Below, piece by piece: positions 1 through 8,025 of a stretch of DNA of 64,000 bases. The translations under genes and the position numbers were made by a program. Within the stretch, counting starts at the first letter, position 1. Each line of letters begins with the position of its first letter. The stretch is taken from contig DUPL01000012.1 in the NCBI GenBank assembly GCA_012838385.1, positions 1-64,000 on the forward strand, in the 5' to 3' direction. The DNA comes from Clostridiaceae bacterium. Lineage in GTDB: Bacteria > Bacillota > Clostridia > UBA1212 > DUPL01. A model generated the notes under the pieces. It was given only the letters and a program-made list of their open reading frames with translations, had not been told where the DNA came from and ran no database searches.

Positions 1-212
1 AAAAAATGAGAAAATGACAAGCGAGTTTGCTCGTGAGCAGTGAAGAATGACAAAGTTTGCTCGTGGAAGGTAATGAGTATTCATACGCAGGGTATAACCT
101 ACGGGAGGAAATATCGAAACCACCTAAACATCGGAATTCTACTTGCTTTCGAGGGATTAAAACTGCGTCCGGATTTCATATTTTATACATTGTTATATGC
201 TTTTTTACACAA

Positions 213-251
213 CAAAAAACCGCCAAAGGTTTTTATACCTATGACGGTTTT
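213..251 (-). terminator. Rho-independent terminator after rpsI
   Basis: Read on the minus strand, arms at 238-251 and 216-229 form a 14-position stem with one mismatch and one G-U pair around an 8-base loop, followed by a run of T. It sits about 60 bases after the rpsI stop and should end the rplM-rpsI transcript. The remaining bases 1-212 hold no gene that I can support, only short repeats containing the words GTTTGCTCGTG. Confidence 0.85.
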
Positions 252-310
252 GTAAACTCGTAAACAAACTTTGTAAGTTTGAACAAACTCGTGTGTAATG
301 AAACAATATG

Positions 311-700
311 TTATCTCTTTGAAAACTGTGGAGCACGACGAGCTTTTTTCAAGCCGTACTTCTTTCTCTCCTTCATTCTTGGATCTCTTGTGAGGAATCC
401 AGCTTTCTTGAGAGGTTCTCTAAACGAATCGTCGGCATCATTAAGCGCTCTTGCAACACCATGTCTAATAGCTCCAGCCTGTCCGGTGAATCCTCCACCT
501 TTAACACTGGCAACTATGTCATACTTACCTTCAGTATTTGTAACCTGCAATGGCTGTCTTACAATTGTTTTCAAAGTCTCAAGACCGAAATAATCATCAA
601 TGGATCTGCCATTAATGGTAATCTGACCTGTACCTGGATAAAGTCTAACCCTGGCTACAGCTTTCTTTCTTCTACCAGTTCCGTAAAAATATTCTGCCAT
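311..700 (-). CDS. rpsI: 30S ribosomal protein S9
   Basis: Small-subunit protein whose C-terminal tail reaches toward the P-site tRNA. The 129-residue length is normal for bacterial S9. The N-terminus carries the family pattern [15 protein letters not shown] and the C-terminus is strongly basic, ending in PQFSKR as S9 tails do. It lies 19 bases after rplM and ends before a strong terminator, so rplM-rpsI is a two-gene operon. In Bacillus subtilis the pair follows truA and the ECF transporter genes; here truA is close but on the other strand. Confidence 0.98.
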   Translation of the reverse strand: MAEYFYGTGRRKKAVARVRLYPGTGQITINGRSIDDYFGLETLKTIVRQPLQVTNTEGKYDIVASVKGGGFTGQAGAIRHGVARALNDADDSFREPLKKAGFLTRDPRMKERKKYGLKKARRAPQFSKR

Positions 701-719
701 CTAAATAACCTCCTTCCAG

Positions 720-1130
720 TTAGATTTCATAAACTTCGGGCTTTTGAGCCTGATTCTTGTGTTCAGGACCTGCATATACCTTGAGTTTCCTAAACATGGC
801 TCTTCCAAGAGAATTCTTTGGCAGCATTCCCTTGACAGCCGCTTCTACTGGAAATGTTGGACGTTTCTTGATCATGTCTTTAAAAGGTGTCTCCTTGAGT
901 CCACCAGGATATCCAGAATGACGTCTGTATATTTTATCAGTGTATTTCTTTCCAGTAACTATAACCTTGTCTGCATTGATAACTATAACATAGTCACCAT
1001 TATCCGCATGAGGTGCGTATGTGGGCTTGTGTTTTCCCATAAGCAGTCTTGAAACTTCTGTTGCCAATCTGCCAAGGGTTTTGCCTTCTGCATCAACCAC
1101 ATACCACTTTTTTTCATTGTTGTTTGGCAT
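720..1130 (-). CDS. rplM: 50S ribosomal protein L13
   Basis: Early-assembly large-subunit protein. The pattern [19 protein letters not shown], the [20 protein letters not shown] region and the [15 protein letters not shown] block are diagnostic. At 136 residues it is slightly shorter than the usual 142-147 because the N-terminal arm is reduced. The ATG at 1130 is preceded by AGGAGGT at a good distance, so the start is secure. It is the first gene of the rplM-rpsI operon and is divergent from the ROK kinase. Confidence 0.98.
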   Translation of the reverse strand: MPNNNEKKWYVVDAEGKTLGRLATEVSRLLMGKHKPTYAPHADNGDYVIVINADKVIVTGKKYTDKIYRRHSGYPGGLKETPFKDMIKKRPTFPVEAAVKGMLPKNSLGRAMFRKLKVYAGPEHKNQAQKPEVYEI

Positions 1131-1176
1131 GGTTTTACCTCCTATTCTATTGTTAAGCCATAAAAGGCACTAGAAT

Positions 1177-1205
1177 ATACTACTTGATTTTATTAAGCAT
1201 GTCAA
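1177..1205 (-). promoter_or_regulatory. Sigma-A-type promoter for rplM-rpsI
   Basis: On the minus strand TTGACA (1205-1200) is separated by 17 bases from TAGTAT (1182-1177). The predicted start near 1170 gives a leader of about 40 bases that contains only a small GCC/GGC hairpin before the AGGAGGT site. Confidence 0.7.
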
Positions 1206-1311
1206 CTAACTTTTTGATAAAATTCAATATATATCTCTTATTCTCTTTATTTCTCTTTAAATATCTCTTTTTCTCTCGTTTTCTCACTCTCTGTCCTATT
1301 AATTTGGACAA

Positions 1312-1340
1312 TATACATAAAAAGCGTTTTGTGCTATACT
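1312..1340 (+). promoter_or_regulatory. Probable promoter for the ROK kinase gene
   Basis: TATACA (1312-1317), a 17-base spacer and TATACT (1335-1340). TGC directly precedes the -10, making an extended -10 that can compensate for the poor -35. It lies 33 bases before the start codon. Confidence 0.5.
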
Positions 1341-1372
1341 ATCTGCGAATAATATATATTCTGGAGGTATTT

Positions 1373-2320
1373 ATGTATAGGATAGGAATTGATTTGGGTG
1401 GAACAAATATTGCAGCTGGATTGGTGGATGAAAACGGAACACTGATTCACAAGGACAGTACTCCAACAAACAAGAATGCAAAAGACACCGAGATAGTATA
1501 TAACATGTGGGAACTGGTGTCAAAGATTATAAATGATAACAACTTGCAGGAAAACGATATAAAATCCATAGGAATTGGATGTCCGGGATCTTTCGATGCG
1601 GAGAAAGGAGTTATTATGCTTACAGTAAATCTCCCCTTCAGACAGACTCCTGTAAGAGAAGTGTTTGCAAAACATACTTCGATTCCTGTATATCTCAACA
1701 ATGATGGAAACTGTGCAGCTTTGGGAGAATTCATTGCAGGCGGAGCGAAGAATTACAAAAACTCCCTCACCTTTACATTAGGAACAGGAGTTGGTGGTGG
1801 AATCATCATAGATGGCAAGATATATAATGGATTCAACTTTGCGGCAGGAGAACTTGGCCACATGGTTATAAGGGTGGATGGAGAACCCTGCACTTGTGGT
1901 CGTCTTGGATGCTTTGAGTCTTATGCATCCGCTTCAGCTTTGATACGTGAAACTGTAAAGTCTTTGAAGGAAAACAAGAGTCCCGTTATAGCGGAGCTGT
2001 GTGATGAAGATCCAGCCAAAATAAATGCCAAGACTGCATTTGATGCAAAGAGAATGGGAGATCCGGAAGGAACAAGAATTGTTGATGAGTATATAAAGAA
2101 TCTGGGAGAGGGATTAATAAACTATATCAACATATTCCAGCCTGAGATAATTTTGATAGGCGGCGGTGTCTCAAAAGAAGGAGAGTACCTTTTGGAACCG
2201 CTTAGGAATTACATTAATAAATTTGTATACGGCAGCGGGCTTCTTGATCATACTAAAATTGAAATTGCACTTTTGGGCAACGATGCAGGTATTATCGGCG
2301 CTGCAATGCTAGATAGTTGA
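1373..2320 (+). CDS. ROK family sugar kinase, probable glucokinase
   Basis: Predicted ATP-dependent hexose kinase, most likely glucokinase, feeding glucose into glycolysis; substrate is inferred from family only. 315 residues. The phosphate-binding loop DLGGTN is at residues 7-12. A catalytic-type Asp sits in LNNDGNCAALGE. The ROK zinc signature is intact: GELGH followed by CTCGRLGCFE. The ATG at 1373 has GGAGG 5 bases upstream; a longer frame running back to 1184 has no support and would cover the promoter. truA follows with a short overlap or near-abutment, so the two are probably co-transcribed. Confidence 0.9.
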   Translation: MYRIGIDLGGTNIAAGLVDENGTLIHKDSTPTNKNAKDTEIVYNMWELVSKIINDNNLQENDIKSIGIGCPGSFDAEKGVIMLTVNLPFRQTPVREVFAKHTSIPVYLNNDGNCAALGEFIAGGAKNYKNSLTFTLGTGVGGGIIIDGKIYNGFNFAAGELGHMVIRVDGEPCTCGRLGCFESYASASALIRETVKSLKENKSPVIAELCDEDPAKINAKTAFDAKRMGDPEGTRIVDEYIKNLGEGLINYINIFQPEIILIGGGVSKEGEYLLEPLRNYINKFVYGSGLLDHTKIEIALLGNDAGIIGAAMLDS

Positions 2321-2322
2321 TT

Positions 2323-3060
2323 ATGAATATTAGGCTTGTCTTGCAGTTTGATGGAACCAGATATTGTGGATGGCAGAAACAGAAAAGCCACATAACTGTG
2401 CAGTCGGTGGCAGAAAAGACTCTGTCAAAACTATTAGGTCACAAGGTCGACGTAATAGGCTGCAGTAGAACCGATGCCGGCGTGCACGCTCTTTGCTACA
2501 ATGCAAATTTCCATACAGATACTAACATTCCTCCGGACAAGATATCTTATGCTGTAAATCCTCTTCTTCCGGAGGATATTGTTGTACTTGAATCATGCCT
2601 TGTTAGCGACGATTTTCACGCAAGATACGATGCGAAAAGTAAAACCTACAAGTATCTGGTGCATGCATCTCCAAGAAGAAATCCACTTTTAAATAATAGG
2701 GTCTGGCATGTAAATAGAGAGCTTGATTTGGCTTTGATGCAAAAAGCGGCAATGCATATTCAAGGAAAAAGAGAGTACGATGCCTTCAGGGCCCAGGGAG
2801 GATATGCAAAAACTACCACCCGTACTGTATTCCACACTACGGTCAAACAGGAGTATCTTCCTAATATATACTCCATTGAAGTCTGTGGAGATGGATTTTT
2901 ATACAACATGGTAAGAATAATTGCCGGAACTCTTGTATATGTTGGCCTTGGAAAGATTGCACCTGACAACATACCTTTTATTATTGAATCAAAAGACAGA
3001 ACAAAAGCGGGGATAACCGCCCCGCCCCATGGTCTGTATTTGTATGACGTCAGTTATTGA
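2323..3060 (+). CDS. truA: tRNA pseudouridine(38-40) synthase TruA
   Basis: Isomerises uridines 38-40 in the anticodon stem-loop of tRNAs. 245 residues, normal for the family. The catalytic Asp51 lies in GCSRTDAGVHAL, and RYCGWQKQ (13-20) matches the family N-terminal block. A TTG at 2317 overlapping the kinase stop is an alternative start; the ATG at 2323 gives the usual N-terminus. The 3' end overlaps galK by 11 bases in convergent orientation. In B. subtilis truA sits between the ECF transporter genes and rplM; here it has been separated and inverted. Confidence 0.95.
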   Translation: MNIRLVLQFDGTRYCGWQKQKSHITVQSVAEKTLSKLLGHKVDVIGCSRTDAGVHALCYNANFHTDTNIPPDKISYAVNPLLPEDIVVLESCLVSDDFHARYDAKSKTYKYLVHASPRRNPLLNNRVWHVNRELDLALMQKAAMHIQGKREYDAFRAQGGYAKTTTRTVFHTTVKQEYLPNIYSIEVCGDGFLYNMVRIIAGTLVYVGLGKIAPDNIPFIIESKDRTKAGITAPPHGLYLYDVSY

Positions 3061-4228
3061 CAGACACTTCCCTGACACCATCTCCTATTCTGCAAATATA
3101 AAAGTCTGCTTGTAATCCTGTTCTTTCTGTGTATTTTCCGCCCACATTCTTTTTAAAACTTTCAATCTTATCTTTGTGGACAATATTGACAGTGCAGCCG
3201 CCGAAACCGGCTCCTGTCATTCTGCTTCCTATGCACCCTTCCTCTTCCATTGCCAAATCAAATAACGTATCAAGTTCGATACCTGTAACTTCATACAAAT
3301 ATCTGATGGAATCATTAGCTTCGCACAAGATTTGTCCAAAACTTACAAGGTCTCCTTGCTTTAATACCTTTGTTGCGTGCAAAACCCTTTCATTCTCATA
3401 TATCACGTGTTTTACACGCTTCCTTATTATATCATCTGTTATATATTCATCATACTTTAAGTAATCTTCCACAGTATAGTTGCATAAATATGGACGTTTG
3501 TCATCAGGAGCTGCAGTGTGAATATACGAAAGACCTTTCTCCACTTCCTGCCTTCTTTCATTGTACTTGGAGCTCCCCAATTTATGTTTCACATTAGTGT
3601 TGGCCAATATCAACACATAATCACCAAGGTCAAGAGGCACGTATTCATATTCCAATGTATCGCAATTAAGAAGAATTGCACAATCCTTTTTGCCCATGGC
3701 GGAAGCAAACTGGTCCATGATACCGCAGTTTACACCAACAAAATTGTTTTCACATCTCTTCCCCATTAACGCAATCTCAATACGATTGGGCATTTCATTT
3801 GCAAATAAGCTGGCAAGCGCATAGCCTGTGACCACTTCAATAGAAGCTGATGAGGACAAGCCCGCTCCAAAAGGCAGTGTGCTGTCATATAGCATGTCCA
3901 CGCCTCTTACGTTTATACCAGCTTCAAGCAGTTCTTTTGCCATGCCTGCCTGGTAGTTCCCCCATTTCAGCTCTTTGGCCTTATCTATATCTGACAAATC
4001 AGCAGTATATACACGCGCAAGATCAGTTGCACACATATTCATTTTGCTTGTGCCGTTTTCCCTTACAGCAACAACATTGTCCAGAGTAAGTGCTGCAGGA
4101 AATACATAACCACCGCAATAGTCGATATGTTCGCCTATCAGATTAACTCTTCCGGGCGCAGCAAAAAATCGAATCTGTCTGTCTGATTTTCCAAACATTC
4201 TAATGAATTCTTCTGTTAATTTCTTCAT
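3050..4228 (-). CDS. galK: Galactokinase
   Basis: GHMP-family kinase that phosphorylates galactose at C1, first step of the Leloir pathway. The galactokinase signature PGRVNLIGEHIDYCGG starts at residue 25, the phosphate loop LPFGAGLSSSAS follows around residues 115-130, and the C-terminal motif GAGFGGCTVN is intact. The ATG at 4228 has GGAG 8 bases upstream; the ATG at 4234 lies too close to that site. No galT or galE neighbour is present, so it stands alone, divergent from carD and convergent with truA. Confidence 0.95.
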   Translation of the reverse strand: MKKLTEEFIRMFGKSDRQIRFFAAPGRVNLIGEHIDYCGGYVFPAALTLDNVVAVRENGTSKMNMCATDLARVYTADLSDIDKAKELKWGNYQAGMAKELLEAGINVRGVDMLYDSTLPFGAGLSSSASIEVVTGYALASLFANEMPNRIEIALMGKRCENNFVGVNCGIMDQFASAMGKKDCAILLNCDTLEYEYVPLDLGDYVLILANTNVKHKLGSSKYNERRQEVEKGLSYIHTAAPDDKRPYLCNYTVEDYLKYDEYITDDIIRKRVKHVIYENERVLHATKVLKQGDLVSFGQILCEANDSIRYLYEVTGIELDTLFDLAMEEEGCIGSRMTGAGFGGCTVNIVHKDKIESFKKNVGGKYTERTGLQADFYICRIGDGVREVSVNN

Positions 4229-4263
4229 CCTCATTTCTCCATTTATCCCCTTTTCATTGTTGT

Positions 4264-4292
4264 TGTTGATTTTCCGATAATAATAGTATATA
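4264..4292 (+). promoter_or_regulatory. Sigma-A promoter for the carD-type operon
   Basis: TTGATT (4264-4269), a 17-base spacer and TATAAT (4287-4292). About 60 bases of AT-rich leader follow before AGGAG and the ATG at 4354. A strong match in the galK-carD intergenic region. Confidence 0.75.
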
Positions 4293-4353
4293 ATGTAATA
4301 TGGATTTAGTATATACCTTTTAGGTAAATATTTACTTGCTAGGAGTTTTTAAA

Positions 4354-4842
4354 ATGAATTACTCTATAGGAGACAGAATAGTGTACCCAATGCACGGAGC
4401 CGGTGTAATAACTTCGATTGAAACAAGAGAAGTAATGGGTGAAATGAAGGAATATTATTTTCTCGAGCTCCCATATGGCAGCACTGTTCTTATGATACCG
4501 GTGGATGGTCTCGAGGCCAATGGTGTACGAGACATAATTGATCAGAATGAGGTTCCAAACGTACTTGAACACTTTAGGACTTCTTGTCTTGAATGTAACA
4601 GCAACTGGAACAAGAGACAAAGAGAAAACCTGGAAAGACTGAAATCGGGTAACATTTTTGATGTTATCGATGTGTACAAGGCTCTTTATATCAGAGAACT
4701 TGATAAGAACCTGTCCACAGGCGAAAAGAAGATGCTTACTACTGCAAGAAACATTTTGTTTAGCGAACTGATGCTGTCGACAGGAAGAACAGAAGAAGAA
4801 GTTGAAGAACTTGTGAATAACGCAATGGGGCTTGATGACTGA
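4354..4842 (+). CDS. CarD/CdnL-family transcriptional regulator
   Basis: Predicted RNA polymerase-binding protein that stabilises open complexes, as known for CarD/CdnL. 162 residues. The N-terminal Tudor-like RNAP-interaction domain (about 1-60) begins with SIGDRIVYPMHGAGVI, the hallmark of the family; the remainder is helical with several basic residues, matching the DNA-binding helical domain. The start at 4354 follows AGGAG by 8 bases. It overlaps the next gene as TGATG, so it is translationally coupled to two membrane-protein genes, which is an unusual partnership. Confidence 0.9.
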   Translation: MNYSIGDRIVYPMHGAGVITSIETREVMGEMKEYYFLELPYGSTVLMIPVDGLEANGVRDIIDQNEVPNVLEHFRTSCLECNSNWNKRQRENLERLKSGNIFDVIDVYKALYIRELDKNLSTGEKKMLTTARNILFSELMLSTGRTEEEVEELVNNAMGLDD

Positions 4843-5318
4843 TGAATGACTCGAAAAATTACGGACAGATTCTACTATATTCTTTTCTTGGAGGACTTGG
4901 CGGTGCGATACCCTTTTTGGCTATTAACTTTTTCGCCAAAACACTGATTGGGCCTTTGTATCTCCTTGTCGGCTTTTCAGCCTATTCCCTTTACCTGTTT
5001 TTTGTTGATAAAAGAGATAAAAAGGCTTTAAGCCTGTTGTTTGTGATTATTGGAATATTGATGTCAGTTGTTATTTCCCAGCTGATTTTCTTTTCCTTTG
5101 ATCCTACTTTTACAAAACAGGCTTCCGGGAATGTCATAGACAAGGCAGTCGAAATTCTTTCCAACAGCCTATCGATGTATTTATTGGCAGTTGGACTATA
5201 TTTCATACTTTCCCTTATAGGTTTGTTAATCACATATTATGTATTCAAGTTCTTGAAATATGACAAGGTAGTATACAAGGAGTACAGAAAGAGAAATGCC
5301 AGAAAGAAAAAGATTTAG
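4842..5318 (+). CDS. Four-helix integral membrane protein, function unknown
   Basis: I do not recognise a family. 158 residues with four hydrophobic stretches at about 10-31, 35-54, 62-88 and 112-137, and a strongly basic C-terminus (residues 141-158). The charge pattern suggests a cytoplasmic tail. The start codon overlaps the carD-type stop and the gene overlaps the next one by 23 bases, so all three appear co-translated. No catalytic motif is visible. Confidence 0.75.
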   Translation: MNDSKNYGQILLYSFLGGLGGAIPFLAINFFAKTLIGPLYLLVGFSAYSLYLFFVDKRDKKALSLLFVIIGILMSVVISQLIFFSFDPTFTKQASGNVIDKAVEILSNSLSMYLLAVGLYFILSLIGLLITYYVFKFLKYDKVVYKEYRKRNARKKKI

Positions 5319-6117
5319 TTATTTATTCAGCGAAGCTGTGAACATATTCAGAAGGAATATTTCAATTTTCCTATTATTGACACTGTTTGTATTTTTGCCG
5401 CTTTCATTGGCAAACGTTTACATTGCAGACAGGATAATCGATACAGAACTGTTAAATGATTATCTTTCCAATTTTGAGTCCTATCTCAATACTACGGATT
5501 ATGAGAAAATTGCAAACATATCTGCTCTGACAAAACAGTTCACAACATATATTCTTGTATCCTTTATTCTGTCGTTGTTCTCCCTTGTAGGAGATATAGT
5601 GGTAATTAAAACTACATATGAAAGGCAGAATGGAATACATAGGTCCTTTTTCGAGGTCTTTGAGGATTCTGTAAAACAGTTTCCCAAAGTTCTCGGAATA
5701 TTTCTCATTACTAGATTTTTTATCTCTCTGGGAATCTTTCTGATAATCCCAAGTCTTTACATGATCTTTCTGTTTGGATTTGTAATCCAAGTGGTTGTAA
5801 TCTACAACATTGGAGGATTCAAGGCATTAAGGCATGCGGTTAGAGTATCGAGAACCGATCTTCTAAGAGTCGTGGGATATAAATTGTTTCCAGTGTTACT
5901 ACTTGTTCCGCTCACTTTTGTTTCATCAATCTTGTTTGAATTTATATCAAACAAGTACGTTATTGATGTTATAAATGTAATAAAGCTGTCTTTAGACAGC
6001 CTCATTATGTGCATAGGAACAATTCTTGTTACACTCTTGTTCTTCGACATGCAAAAGCTTGTCGGAGAACCTGTAGATATCATGTCTGCTCAGAATTACT
6101 CAAGCGGCCAATCATAA
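5296..6117 (+). CDS. Polytopic membrane protein, function unknown
   Basis: 273 residues with about six hydrophobic segments (roughly 22-45, 84-108, 130-168, 196-216 and 230-252). The layout, an N-terminal amphipathic SEAVNIFRRN segment followed by paired helices and a GGFKALRHAVRVSRTD loop, resembles the membrane domain found beside or inside glycerophosphodiester phosphodiesterases and YciC/DUF975-like proteins; this is a resemblance only. The start lies inside the preceding gene and the 3' end overlaps the DJ-1/PfpI gene by 22 bases in convergent orientation. Confidence 0.75.
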   Translation: MPERKRFSYLFSEAVNIFRRNISIFLLLTLFVFLPLSLANVYIADRIIDTELLNDYLSNFESYLNTTDYEKIANISALTKQFTTYILVSFILSLFSLVGDIVVIKTTYERQNGIHRSFFEVFEDSVKQFPKVLGIFLITRFFISLGIFLIIPSLYMIFLFGFVIQVVVIYNIGGFKALRHAVRVSRTDLLRVVGYKLFPVLLLVPLTFVSSILFEFISNKYVIDVINVIKLSLDSLIMCIGTILVTLLFFDMQKLVGEPVDIMSAQNYSSGQS

Positions 6118-6650
6118 AGGATACCTTTGCGTACCTTTTCGGCCTCTTCTTCCTTTCCAAGGGATTTGGCAATAAGTAATGCAAAATCAATAGCACCGCC
6201 TACACCACAGCCGGTAACGACATTGCCATCCCTTACTGCTTTTACTTTTTTGTAATTCACAGCGCTTTCATCAATGCAATTAGGATATGCAGTAACATTC
6301 TTGTTTTTTAATACACCCGCTCTTTCGAGTATGCAAGGTGCGGCACATATTGCTGCAAGAACCTTGCCATTTTTGTCATACTCTTTTACAAGATTAATAA
6401 CCCTTTCATCATCCCTTAAATTGTGTGCGTTTGGTAGTCCGCCAGGGAGAAGCAAACCATCATAACCCTCTGCATTCAAATCTTCAATCAAGGTATCAGT
6501 AACCATTTTGATATCATGAGCTCCGGTTATTTCTCTGCTTCCTGTTATGCTTGCAACATCAACCTCAATATCACATCTTCTCAAGATATCAATGACCGTT
6601 ATTGCCTCAATCTCCTCAAAACCGTTTGAAATTAGCATCAATGTCTTCAT
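6096..6650 (-). CDS. DJ-1/PfpI family protein
   Basis: 184 residues of flavodoxin-like class I glutamine-amidotransferase fold. The nucleophile elbow reads AAICAAP with the conserved Cys near residue 104, and an early Glu in GFEEIEA matches the family's acid partner. Members act as deglycases, chaperones or proteases; the activity here cannot be assigned. The ATG at 6650 follows GGGAGG by 10 bases; a TTG two codons upstream is too close. It lies just downstream of radA, where many Firmicutes have disA, and is probably co-transcribed with it. Confidence 0.9.
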   Translation of the reverse strand: MKTLMLISNGFEEIEAITVIDILRRCDIEVDVASITGSREITGAHDIKMVTDTLIEDLNAEGYDGLLLPGGLPNAHNLRDDERVINLVKEYDKNGKVLAAICAAPCILERAGVLKNKNVTAYPNCIDESAVNYKKVKAVRDGNVVTGCGVGGAIDFALLIAKSLGKEEEAEKVRKGILYDWPLE

Positions 6651-6667
6651 AAACAATCATCCTCCCT

Positions 6668-8023
6668 TTATTTTAACAACAATTCATTCAGCTCCTGAAT
6701 AGAGCTTATTGAAACTATTTTATCACTATCTTGTGACTTTAGCTTGTTTCCTTTAGGAATAATGCACTTCGTAAAACCAAGCCTTATGGCTTCAGATACC
6801 CGCTTGTCCACATGGCTTACAGTCCTTATCTCCCCCGTCAAACCAATCTCACCACAGAATACCATCCCAGGATCCAGGCTCAAATCCCTGTAGGATGACA
6901 AGATAGCAGCCACAACGGGCATGTCTACAGCGGGCTCGGTAATCCTAATACCCCCTATAACGTTCACATACACGTCGAAATTGGACAGTTTCAAGCCCAG
7001 CCTTTTTTCCATTACAGCAATGAGCAATGACAGTCTGTTCACATCAAAACCCGTTGCCATCCTTCTGGCATTCATGAAACCGGATCTGGTCACCAGAGCC
7101 TGTACCTCAATAAGCATGGGCCTTGTACCTTCCATGGTACATACAACGGCTGTGCCTGGACAATCCACAGGACGTCCAGAGAGAAGCGCCAGTGAAGGAT
7201 TCTGAACCTCGACAAGGCCATTTTCCTTCATTTCAAATACGCCTATTTCATTTGTGGAACCAAACCTGTTTTTAACACTTCTTAAAACTCTGTAAGTTTG
7301 GTGCCTTTCACCTTCAAAGTACAGTACGGTATCTACCATGTGCTCAAGCACCATAGGACCAGCAATTGCTCCTCCCTTGGTTACATGACCGACTATGAAC
7401 ACACTTATGCCCTGCGTCTTTGCAATCTGCATAAGAGTATTTGTAGTCTCTCTAACCTGGCTTACACTACCTGGTGCTGATTGTATTGCATCATCATACA
7501 ATGTCTGTATGGAGTCTACAACAAGATAACCCGGCTGGAACTCTTCAATCAGCCTTGTAACGGAGTCTATATTTGTCTCCGAAACCAAATACAACTCTTT
7601 TGCATCCACATTAAGCCTTTTGGCACGCATCTTGATCTGCCGTACAGATTCTTCTCCAGATACATACAAAACCCTGTTGCTTTTTGCGATATTTCCGGAT
7701 AGCATGAGCATAAGAGTTGACTTTCCGACACCGGGGTCTCCCGCAATCAAAATCATCGAACCCTTGACAACTCCCCCACCAATAACTCTGTCCAGCTCAT
7801 CAATGGATGTGCTTAACCGTTTCTCATCCTCGATGGATACCTCATTGATGGATACGGCTTTAGGAGTGTTTCTGATGCCTGTATTGCCGGCACCAGAAAC
7901 CTCCTTGGTTATCTTCTCTTCCACAAATGTATTCCATTGGGTACAGCCTGGACACTTGCCAAGCCAGCCTGCGGACTCGTATCCGCATTCGGTACAATAG
8001 AATTTTGTCTTGCTCTTCGCCAT
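6668..8023 (-). CDS. radA: DNA repair protein RadA
   Basis: Branch-migration helicase-like RecA paralogue. 451 residues. The N-terminal zinc finger has Cys10, Cys13, Cys24 and Cys27; Walker A GDPGVGKST is at about 95-103; the RadA-specific KNRFG motif is present in SVKNRFGSTNEIG; and the C-terminal Lon-protease-like domain starts near residue 290. It follows clpC by two bases, the order known from B. subtilis where radA belongs to the ctsR operon. Transcription from the CtsR-controlled promoter is therefore likely. Confidence 0.97.
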   Translation of the reverse strand: MAKSKTKFYCTECGYESAGWLGKCPGCTQWNTFVEEKITKEVSGAGNTGIRNTPKAVSINEVSIEDEKRLSTSIDELDRVIGGGVVKGSMILIAGDPGVGKSTLMLMLSGNIAKSNRVLYVSGEESVRQIKMRAKRLNVDAKELYLVSETNIDSVTRLIEEFQPGYLVVDSIQTLYDDAIQSAPGSVSQVRETTNTLMQIAKTQGISVFIVGHVTKGGAIAGPMVLEHMVDTVLYFEGERHQTYRVLRSVKNRFGSTNEIGVFEMKENGLVEVQNPSLALLSGRPVDCPGTAVVCTMEGTRPMLIEVQALVTRSGFMNARRMATGFDVNRLSLLIAVMEKRLGLKLSNFDVYVNVIGGIRITEPAVDMPVVAAILSSYRDLSLDPGMVFCGEIGLTGEIRTVSHVDKRVSEAIRLGFTKCIIPKGNKLKSQDSDKIVSISSIQELNELLLK

Positions 8024-8025
8024 GG

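Noticed and set aside
1143-1177. L13-type leader with a TATTCTA/TAGAATA outer stem
   Set aside because: The predicted transcription start falls inside the first arm, which overlaps the -10 box, so the stem cannot form in the RNA.
1184-1372. Extended N-terminus of the ROK kinase
   Set aside because: It is translated from the pyrimidine-rich tract and covers the likely promoter; the ATG at 1373 has a strong ribosome binding site.
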